Assembly (NCBI GenBank): GCA_021234155.1
Contig: JAJEKV010000388.1
Coordinates: forward strand, 179,800 to 243,799
Origin: Isoetes taiwanensis
Taxonomy: Eukaryota; Streptophyta; Lycopodiopsida; Isoetales; Isoetaceae
DNA length: 64,000 nt
Direction of reading: 5' to 3'
The notes beneath the pieces are model-generated. The model ran no database searches. It worked only from the letters and a program-made list of their open reading frames with translations, and was not told the DNA's origin. Below, piece by piece: positions 56,655-64,000 of this stretch (position 1 is its first letter; each line of letters begins with the position of its first letter). The position numbers and the translations under genes are program-made.

Positions 56655-57957
56655 TCACCCTGGATGTAGTCGGAGCATCTTCTTCGTCGATCTCTGTGGG
56701 TGTCTCCCATCCTCCTAGCTCCGCTAACACCGCATTGATCACAAATGGACAATTATGTGTCCGATGTCCTGGCTGGAAGCACCTGAAGAACAACTGCTTT
56801 TCAATACATTCCTGCCTCTTCTCCTTGGGGATGGACTATAAGAACTGCTTTACTGCCTTTGAGTAGTTTGAGCCACCTCCTTGTTCCTTGAAACTGACTT
56901 GCTTCTTGTCCTGCTTGCCAAAGTTTGCGTTGCCTTGCTTGCCATGATTTGCGTTGTATTGAGGTCTGCTAGCTGCTAGGCTTGTTGCTCTTGGGCTGTA
57001 GCTTCCTGTAGCCTTCCCTTTGTCCTGATATTACTGTTGCTTTGGTCTGCTCTCTTGGGGTCCCATTCCTTGCAAGCTCACTGCTTTAGACTCTGCTTTT
57101 GACACTGTCTTGGGGTTTATTGCTCTCACCAAATTTCCTTCGATCTCGTCGCTCAAGCCTTTCGATGTATCCCCTCATCGCATGTCTTTCACTCACCTCG
57201 CACATAGAGCCTCCGACCTCATGAACTCCTTAGTGTACTTCGATCTGCCTTATTGCCCCTGTAACCGTCAGAACCGGCTTTGATCATATGACACTTGTGT
57301 TCCCTTGGCACATAATGACGCTTAAATGCTTTGGCGAACTTCTTGAATCTGCAGCTATCTCTGCTTCACCCATGGGATTTGGCATAGCCTTTCCACCAAA
57401 CCTCGGGTTGCCCCTTAAGGTCGGGGTTGTTGCTACCCCCGCGCCTTTGTCCTTATCCTTCATGCTATAAGCATTCCTATATACTCCCTCATTTCATCCA
57501 ACCATGCCTCTGCTTCCATTCCACACCTGCTATCCCCTGAGAACTGTTCCAACTTCCTGGCTTTCCATACATTGCTCAGTGTCGAGTCAACTTTCTTCTG
57601 ATAGTCAGCTTCTATCCTGCCCCGGGGCGGGTCCCGGCTGTTCATTCTCCCCGCTCATCGACTCGAGTCGGGAGTCGAACTAGAGTTGGAGGACTCCGTG
57701 CTAGGTGACCTCCTTCTAGGGCTTCTCTTCTTTGGTTTGACTGCTTAGGCGGCTGGTATTTCTGGTAGTTGGACATTCCCGGGTTCCGTCCCATTATCAG
57801 CTTCCCGCCAAAGAAGGCTCTTATTTCGGGTTGGTGCCTCGAACTCTTGGTACAGGTTCCTTGGCTGGAATTGTCTTGCGGGTGTCTGGTCTTTTGGAGG
57901 TTGTCTATCTTGTTCCACATTCCTGGGTACTCTAGCTGCATACACATTAGATTGCAC
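56655..57957 (-). pseudogene. Gag-like protein, element B
   Basis: Begins near MCMQLEY (57947), as in element A, followed by a Pro/Arg/Ser-rich N-terminal part. LEQFSGDSRCGMEAEAWLDE (about 57495-57555) matches the Gag core. The zinc knuckle remnant RCFQPGHRTHNCP lies near 56745-56783; the first Cys of the CCHC box reads as Phe. Several frameshifts and stops occur between 56870 and 57460. Its downstream neighbour is the protease frame. Confidence 0.72.
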
Positions 57958-58112
57958 TCTGATGATTAGTTCTTTGTTTTGTTATTGCATTGTTTGTTTG
58001 ATGATATAATTGTGGGGACAAAATATATTAAATGCGTAATAACACCACTTATATTCATGGATATAATATTTTTACATTCAATAATAAACATAGAGAATTG
58101 AAATTTTTAATT

Positions 58113-59733
58113 CTATTCTTGGAATCTTCTATAAGTCGGGTTGTCCTCGGAGAATTTCTTCACTTGGGCTGTGCCGACCGTTCGTCCCAAGTTCCTCAGG
58201 ATGTTGGTGGCCGTGCCTCCTTGGAGTGCAGTCACCAAGTCTTCGACTCTTCTCTCTGATGTATAGGCTGCGGTGACTGCCAACCTGCCCTGGCGCCTAT
58301 AAGGGACCACGAAGTCGAAGATGCTTAGAGCTATTGTCCTCTTGACAAAGATGACATGATCGATGTTTGGGGCCATCCGAGCATGTCTTCCGAAGCCTGA
58401 GAGGGCAATAAGCATAAAAACTCCTTCTTCTCCCACGCATTGAATTGGCGTGTATGACCGCTATCCTTCCATCGATGAGCAAAGGTAAAGAGAACCTCGA
58501 GCGCCTTTATCATGCCCCCGCCTCCCCGCTTCCTTCCGGATCTGATTGCAGCCATGTGTCTTCCAGAGTATTCATCCACTGGTACTGCTATCATTTTCCT
58601 GTAGTCGCTGAACATAGAAGATGCTAAGTTGATACTGCCTCTATCCCGCTCGCCGGGTTCTTGCCGCAGGTGTTGGGTAAAGAGCGCACTCGCTATTTTC
58701 TGTCGATTCCCATCCGCCTGGATCGCTAAGAACTCCTCCTCCGTGGGTAACTCTCGCCGCGCCATCATCCGGCCCGATGCCGTGTAGGCTTCTATGTTCC
58801 GCCGATGATTGGCCAAATTACGTCCGCCTCCCTTATGCTGATGGGGAAGTCCTCGCGGTCTCCCGGCCGATGAAGTCATCAAGGTCCGGTTGTTGACATA
58901 GGAGATGTAGGAGCTCATCTATCCTGTAGCCCCTGTCCCTGCACTCTGGTAGGTTCTTGATGTCGTGGAGGCTCAGGTACTCTTCTCCTTGGATGATTAT
59001 CGGGGTTAGGCGTGTGATGCCTAGCCCAAGTGGTGGAGCTATCCGTGTGGTTCTCAGCCCCTCTTCAAACTCCCGGGTTCCTCCTATGCCTTGTCAGCTT
59101 TCCCCGTGTTGGGTCGATGTCTATGATGTCCTCTACGTCCGACCTACGTCCTTCATCTTCCTCCTGCTCTGCCTCCTCGTACTCGAGAAGCATCTGCTCC
59201 TCTTCACCTGCTGCCATGGCCATAGGCTCAGGCTCTAGGGATTGGACAGATGATTCTCCTATCTGGGTTTGGGCTCTATGGGTAATAGGAAAATAGCTAC
59301 AGCTGTGGTGTATGAGAAATATCTCCTCCTATTTGGGCACCCTTATTTTCTAGGTACTTGTCTATCTTGGGGATGTCCTGCAAAGCTGTACGAAGGGCTA
59401 TGCTTGGAGCAAAGTATCCTATGCAAGGGGGAAGTTCTACTAGAGAAGGACCTATCTTTGCATGGAATTCAGCCATGATGTCCTGGTAATAGGGAGTAGC
59501 ATTGATGGTTGCATCCACATCGATCTCCTTCTGAAAAACAGCGAAGACCGAGTTGATGTCAGCCTCAGCCACATGAGCAGTGGCGTTGTACCATCGCCTA
59601 AATGGGGATGTTGCTATGATGCTAGAGCTGCTGGGGATGTCAAACAGATGAGGAAGCGCCTCTGGAAGCTGGAAAATCACCTTGGAGTGAGGAGCAAAGG
59701 GGTAGGATGCAAATGAGGGTTGTGGTCCTATTT
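58113..59733 (-). pseudogene. ORF2, unrecognised accessory protein of element B
   Basis: Counterpart of the element A protein at 33533-35151. The N-terminal part (59297-59680) carries IDVDATINATPYYQDIMAEF and LPPCIGYFAPSIALRTALQD. An acidic middle part (EEEQMLLEYEEAEQEEDEG, about 59160-59220) follows in another frame. The C-terminal part (58113-58436) has ALSGFGRHARMAPNIDHVI and ends RRFQE at 58113. Two to three frameshifts break it; one lies at a deletion of roughly 30 bp relative to A near 59325-59335. I find no known domain. Conservation of block order in two diverged elements argues that it was a functional protein. A highly diverged capsid-like or envelope-like origin cannot be excluded. 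Confidence 0.6.
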
Positions 59734-59757
59734 ATAGACAAAACCCTAATTTTGAAA
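59733..59757 (-). promoter_or_regulatory. TATA box and telo-box before ORF2, element B
   Basis: On the minus strand, AAATTAGGGTTTTG is followed by TCTATAAATAGG, a strong TATA box, just upstream of the ORF2 coding blocks. The same pair stands at 33499-33530 in element A. Confidence 0.5.
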
Positions 59758-59907
59758 AATTTTAGGGTTTGAGAATATCTATCATTCTAAGGTGTTGCTA
59801 TGCAAATCATAGGCAAACTAGGTTAAATAGTGCATCCTAAGGATCCTATTGCAACAAATTTCATCTAATTTGGAGGTAGTTGAGGCAAGTTAGGTCAAAT
59901 TTGGTCA

Positions 59908-60178
59908 GACCACTCACACAGTGCGCGAGAGGCAGTTCCAAATTTCTCGGATTGGCTCTTGGCGCACTCTTGAGGGGTGGGGCTCTATTTGGGTCGAGGA
60001 TGACTCAAATTTTGCAATCTAAGGGTCAAATCCTACTTATCTCGACGAGTTAGGTCGGATTCCCTTACTTTCTACATTTGGCCAAGTCTTGGCAAAGATC
60101 TGGGGTCGCACCACTCACACAAAGGCGAGGCGCTCCAAAATTCTCGGATTGGCTCCTGGCGCACTCTGTGGTGGGGTC
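59908..60178 (-). repeat. Leader repeat modules in element B (two units, about 200-bp period)
   Basis: Module cores at 59908-59985 and 60108-60178 run on the minus strand from a CCCCACC..GAGTGCGCC block to TGTGAGTGGT, as in element A. Between them, the inverted repeat at 60031-60059 (CCTACTTATCTCGACGAGTT...) matches the small hairpin at 33000-33025. Conservation of both hairpins in A and B suggests an RNA or promoter function. Confidence 0.72.
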
Positions 60179-60315
60179 AAAACTTTGACTTTTGGTCCAA
60201 ATTTGGTAATTCCAATTGCAGATATAATTAATACAACCTAATTACTTACAATTTTACACCTTAACATGATCAAAACATAATTTTATATTTACAAAAAGTT
60301 CTATATTTACAATAA

Positions 60316-61020
60316 CTAGCAGTCTTCTTTCTTAATAAATCTGGCTAGTTTCATATCCCTAGGCATGCAAGTTACTCTCTTTGCATGGAGAGCACATGCT
60401 AGAGAGTCTTCAAAATGTTGAACTAGCCTCTGTTCCGCTGCCTCTTGCAATGCGAGTAACATGTCATTTGTTACTCTCTTTGTGTTGTCGACCTCCTGCA
60501 AAATTTAAGGTGTCGGCCGGTCAAGGCGGCTCGTGGGATCACAGCCCGAAGCTCCTCAAAATGGCAGATCTCCCCGAGCAGCTCGGCATGAAGTATGCCT
60601 CTCTTCATCTTCTTCGGGTGCCGGCCCTCCTGGGAGACTTCAGGGTGTTCTTCTTCGACGGCCTGCCTCCCTCCACATAGGTCACCTTATGCTGCTCGTA
60701 ATACTTTGAGTACTCCTCATACATTTTCAGCTTAATTCGTGGTGTTCTTCTTCGACGGCCTGCCTCCCTCCACATAGGTCACCTTGTGCTGCTCGTAATA
60801 CTTAGAGTACTCCTCGTACATTTTCATGTATTGGTTGTACTCCTTCAGCTTCTTTCTGTACTCTTGCTCGTGCTTGAGTACATAGGACTCTCTCGCTGGT
60901 CTGTCCTTCTTAGGATCTGCTGTCGGCTTTGGCCACTTGGGGTAAGGGGGTGCTGCTGTTGCCGATTCCTCCTCTTCGGCGTCGACATTTGAAGGTCCCG
61001 AACCTTCAGTTGGGTAGGGA
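60316..61020 (-). pseudogene. Histone H3-like protein encoded in retrotransposon (element B)
   Basis: The last 61 codons (60501-60316) are open and align gap-free with the end of H3. They include [16 protein letters not shown] (alpha2, H3 residues about 91-106), [18 protein letters not shown] (loop 2 and alpha3, residues about 113-130), then five more residues to a stop exactly where H3 ends. About 27 of the last 45 residues are identical to canonical H3, including C110, H113 and R116. A frame change or an intron acceptor (TTTTGCAG at about 60495-60502) precedes this. Upstream, GRPSKKNT and an EYRKKLKEYNQYMKMYEEY coiled coil (about 60800-60860) match the insert of the element A protein. The N-terminal tail is cut off at 61020. 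An 87-bp segment (60644-60730) is duplicated at 60741-60827. Confidence 0.88.
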
Positions 61021-62950
61021 CCCTTTGTATGTTTTTCCTTAATTAATGAATACAAAGCACAATCATATGAAAACCTTAGCAAAATAATCGTATAATTATA
61101 CGTTTTGGACGAGGAACTATTTTTTATGATATTCATTCAAGTGAATCCTTTTAGTTACTTAGGTCCACTTTGGGGACCTATAGCTGCACCGCGTGTGCTA
61201 GATTTTGGTTACTTAGCCGTGAAAAACAGTCTATTTTACTTGGTTATTGTTTCCTTCCAAGTATGGTATTTTAATGTAGGTCGTTGGAGAAGATAGTTAA
61301 GGACAATTTAATTTTGTATGTGCAAGTTGGACATTAACATATACAAATGTCTAAAGTTAATGATATATGGCATATGTAATATGACTTAAGTCAAATATAT
61401 GTGACATGGTATATGTAAGATCATATATGATACAAGATGGTCTCGCGGCGGCCGCTATAGTTCGAAGATTTTTAATTGTAAATTGCCATAGTTCGAAGAT
61501 TTTTAATTGTAAATCGTTGTTCCTTTTTAAACTTGTCAATTCAAGCAAGAGCACTTTGCAAATCCTGCAGTAACATTTTTGTATAGTATCATGTTCAGAC
61601 ATCATTTTTCTCTCAACAACATATCCAAGATATATTCTTGCAAGCTGCATTCTGCAAGACGCATACGAGGGGTTGCAGAGGAGGACTTAAGTGAAGAGTT
61701 TGCATAAGGCTGTACAAAAATGTAGAGCGTTTTGCAGATTTAAAATCTCACTCATGAGGTTTGCAACACGCATTGATAGAAAGTAGATTTGGATGATCTT
61801 AAATGTATTCTCAAAATGTATTCTCAATGTACTCAATTCAGAAAATGTGTTTCGCTAGATTCTAGAGAAAAGCCTTTGCAAACTAAATCCAAATTGTAAT
61901 ATTATGCGACTTAAATAATAAATTACAAACATGATTCTGAGCATGTAATGTCGCAAGATTCGTGCCAGACCTTTTTGTAATTGTAAATCGTTGTTCCTTT
62001 TTAAACTTGTCAATTCAAGCAAGAGCACTTTGCAAATCCTGCAGTAACATTTTTGTATAGTGACACATACGAGGGGTTGTAGAGAAGGACTTAAGTGAAG
62101 AGTTTGCATAAGGTTGTACAAAAATGTAGAGTGTTTTGCAGATTTAAAATCTCACTCATGAGGTTTGCAACACACATTGATAGAAAGTAGATTTGGATGA
62201 TCTTAAATATAAATAAGGAAGGCTGCCTATCTGTGAGTCTCATAAGGTGTATGGATCCAAGACAGACATGGATGTAAATACAAAGGCAAATCATTTAAGA
62301 GAACTCTCCAACTACTGCGACAATATTTCTTTACGTGATACCACACTTTTATACTACCAACATAGTAAATCCAAGAGTCTAAATTCACTTAAACACCGCC
62401 AAATCTCATACTGAATAATACTATGTTTTGGTGCGGGAGTGTTCTTTATGCATGAATCTGTTAAAAAGATATGCTTGGGGTTAACTACTACTTGGCAGCG
62501 AATCTATAGTAGTGAAGTCCAATTTATATCTTGCTAGTTCAAACTGCATTCTATTCTATTCCTGTTTTTGCAAATTACACCTGTCTCTTTCCCGCTTAAA
62601 ATAGCATAAGAAAGAAGTTATACTTGATGCACCCAATTCAAAGAGTACGTTTTACTACATTCTAAAAGAAAAGCCTTTGCTAAAAATTGAATTCAAATTC
62701 CAACATTAGCAACTTAAATAATGAACTACGAACCTGATCCTGAGGATATAATGTTGCAAGATCGACCCTAAGCGTCTTTTGTAATTCTGACTGTGGCTGC
62801 AAAAGCCATATGATCTGTCATGTCATGCTGCATGTGGTTTAACAGATATTCAAGACTCTATAGCATTCAAGCTGAATTTATACTTTGCTAGTTCAAACTC
62901 CAGAACTGTTTGGGGTCTGGGTTCGGGAACTCCTGGAAGACAGCCCTCTG
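61021..62950. other. Intergenic DNA with reduplicated segments, no gene seen
   Basis: TTTGTATGTTTTTCCTTAAT at about 61025 matches the LINE tail at 23667. From 61457 on, several blocks are repeated (listed separately). No coding domain is visible. Confidence 0.4.
61457..62770. repeat. Nested direct repeats
   Basis: AGTTCGAAGATTTTTAATTG occurs at about 61459 and 61490. An 85-bp block from TTGTAAATCGTTGTTCC recurs at about 61508 and 61983. A 145-bp block from CATACGAGGGGTTG recurs at about 61660 and 62066. A third block (CCTTTGCAAACTAAATCC and its diverged form CCTTTGCTAAAAATTG) lies at about 61872 and 62674. All are direct repeats, suggesting rounds of local duplication and deletion. Confidence 0.75.
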
Positions 62951-63501
62951 TGAGGACCCGTGGATCTAACAGGAGAGTCCGGGGGACTATGTCACGCGGG
63001 ATTTGCTGAAAAGAGAAGAAAAGAAGAGAACGTAACAAATGGAAGAAAGATGATAAGCTTCCTTGATATCAATGATGAAAATACATGAGCTCTCGCAATA
63101 GAGAGAAAACCGAAAAGGAGACAAGACTCAAAACTCATCTAAAACTTATGAGCTAACTCTACTCTTTATATATATAGTACAATGGCCTCGCCCAATATAG
63201 ACACTCGACTGATCTCGGTGCCGATTCCCGGAAGGAGGCTCGATGGCGGTGAATGTTGGCGGTGCCTCTTGAAGTGCCTAGAATCACGCACGGGACGCCG
63301 ACGCGGCGGTGACGGCCGCCACTTTGTCTCGAAGCGGGCGCTCTTGACGGGAGCCAAAGGCTTTGATCACGCGCGGGCTCGCTAGTCTTCTTCGCGGGAG
63401 GCTTGGATGTCCTGACCCGCGGGTTGACCGGAGATCTTTGAGCTTGACCTGGTCTCGGACAGATGCATGAATAGTCCCTGCACTGGAGGCACAGATCAAC
63501 A
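62951..63501 (-). repeat. 3' LTR of another minus-strand LTR retrotransposon
   Basis: On the minus strand the LTR starts TGTTGATC at 63501 right after a polypurine tract GTGGGGGAG (63502-63510). A TATA box (CTATATATATAAAG, about 63164-63178) sits mid-way and a CT-rich stretch lies near 63005-63020. The far end is less sure; CCTCACA at 62951 would give TG...CA termini and 551 bp. No primer-binding site follows, consistent with the 3' copy. The rest of the element lies beyond the window. Confidence 0.6.
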
Positions 63502-64000
63502 CTCCCCCACCAAACGACACTCGAGTGAAGAAAAAGGAGGAAGCGCTGGAGGGCGGAAGCCATCACCAAAGTGATCCTCACGGAGTGAGGACGGCCCCAT
63601 TATGGTAATCGGGCCGATGAGATCTTGGCGTGATTGAAGAGCTTGAGGTGTGTCTTGGCCAAGGGCAGGATCAGCATCAATAAGAAAACGAGAGCCGCAC
63701 CATGTCTTCAAGTGCGCCGTATGCCCAAGAAATGTACCGACACTCCATGAGGAGAGACGGTCTGAAGGCCAAAAGCACCGACGCCGGGCATTTGATTGCA
63801 AAGCGGAAAATGGGACGCCGATTTAAGGTTTGAGCAAAATGCATTTTGAGGGCAACAAAATCCGGCTTGAAGATGGATGAGTAGGATCGTGAGAGGTGGA
63901 GGCGTTCTGCAAGAAGGTGTTGAGACCATGAAGCGATCCGCTGGCGTTTGTTGCCAACCACGCCATTAGCAATGTAGATCCAATTTGTGGTGTTGTCCGT
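63502..64000 (-). mobile_element. Internal 3' end of an LTR retrotransposon, continues past window
   Basis: The sequence upstream (minus strand) of the polypurine tract is GC-richer than the flanks. Short frames such as 63677-63961 contain no domain I can name. It is probably the 3' coding end or UTR of the element whose LTR is at 62951-63501. The family (Ty1/copia or Ty3/gypsy) cannot be decided from this piece. Confidence 0.4.

Larger units (their letters stand above)
53060..61020 (-). mobile_element. Ty3/gypsy chromovirus-like element B, both ends truncated
   Basis: Minus-strand relative of element A with the same order: H3-like ORF, leader repeats, ORF2, gag, protease, RT/RNase H, integrase, chromodomain. 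No LTR is present at either end. Homology to the element A 3' UTR fades near 53060. The H3-like region is cut at about 61020, where sequence resembling a LINE tail begins. The coding parts are more open than in element A, and CAG/CTG codons are kept, so B is the better template for reading the family. Confidence 0.88.

Noticed and set aside
60495-60502. Definite intron in the element B H3-like region
   Set aside because: TTTTGCAG is a fair acceptor, but element A encodes the same join without an intron-sized gap, so a simple frameshift is as likely.
63159-63581. Minus-strand protein-coding frame in the rightmost LTR
   Set aside because: It lies inside an LTR with its own TATA box and polypurine tract beside it; open frames in LTRs are usually incidental.

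Overview
The window looks like plant nuclear DNA from a large, repeat-rich genome. It is AT-rich, gene-poor, and packed with LTR retrotransposons, 5'-truncated LINEs with A-rich or microsatellite tails, SINE-like tRNA heads, a MITE and satellite-like arrays. A fern or another early-diverging land plant is my best guess, with low confidence, because no conserved host gene is complete here. I see no rRNA, CRISPR or bacterial feature.

Layout. 1-9.6 kb: AT-rich DNA with a small minus-strand LINE tail carrying a perfect 13-bp target duplication (5.7-6.1 kb), two tRNA-derived SINE-like heads, a 214-bp tandem duplication and a degenerate GAATCTT array. 9.8-13.1 kb: a plus-strand LINE with endonuclease and reverse transcriptase (RT) domains. 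13-21 kb: local duplications, a purine-rich array invaded by a MITE, and a 64-bp satellite of palindromes. 21.3-23.7 kb: a 5'-truncated LINE. 25.9-27.95 kb: a minus-strand 3' LTR with a nested LINE tail. 29.26-42.52 kb: a complete Ty3/gypsy chromovirus ('element A') with TATAG target duplications, primer-binding site and polypurine tract. 45-52 kb: a large plus-strand LINE with repeated 5' monomers. 53.06-61.02 kb: a second, minus-strand, end-truncated Ty3/gypsy copy ('element B') of the same superfamily and layout. 61-63 kb: reduplicated segments. 62.95-64 kb: the 3' end of another LTR element.

The main observation is the extra coding content of elements A and B. Between the 5' LTR and gag each carries two additional reading regions. 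The first encodes a histone H3 fold. In A it starts with an H3-like tail (MAR..KQTA.K), continues through a long charged insert, and ends with the H3 histone-fold helices. In B the C-terminal 61 codons are open and align without gaps to the end of H3. The second region (ORF2) is an unrecognised protein conserved between A and B. The leader also holds about 205-bp repeat modules with conserved hairpins: five in A and two in B. TATA-box plus telo-box promoter-like pairs lie before ORF2 in both elements and before the H3 region in A. The implied order is LTR, repeats, H3-like ORF, repeats, ORF2, gag, protease, RT/RNase H, integrase, chromodomain, LTR. A retrotransposon that carries its own H3 variant alongside a chromodomain integrase suggests chromatin- or centromere-directed behaviour; that part is inference.

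Many breaks in element A fall at CAG/CTG sites that read as CGG/CCG or carry indels. Some apparent frameshifts may therefore be systematic sequence errors rather than biological decay.
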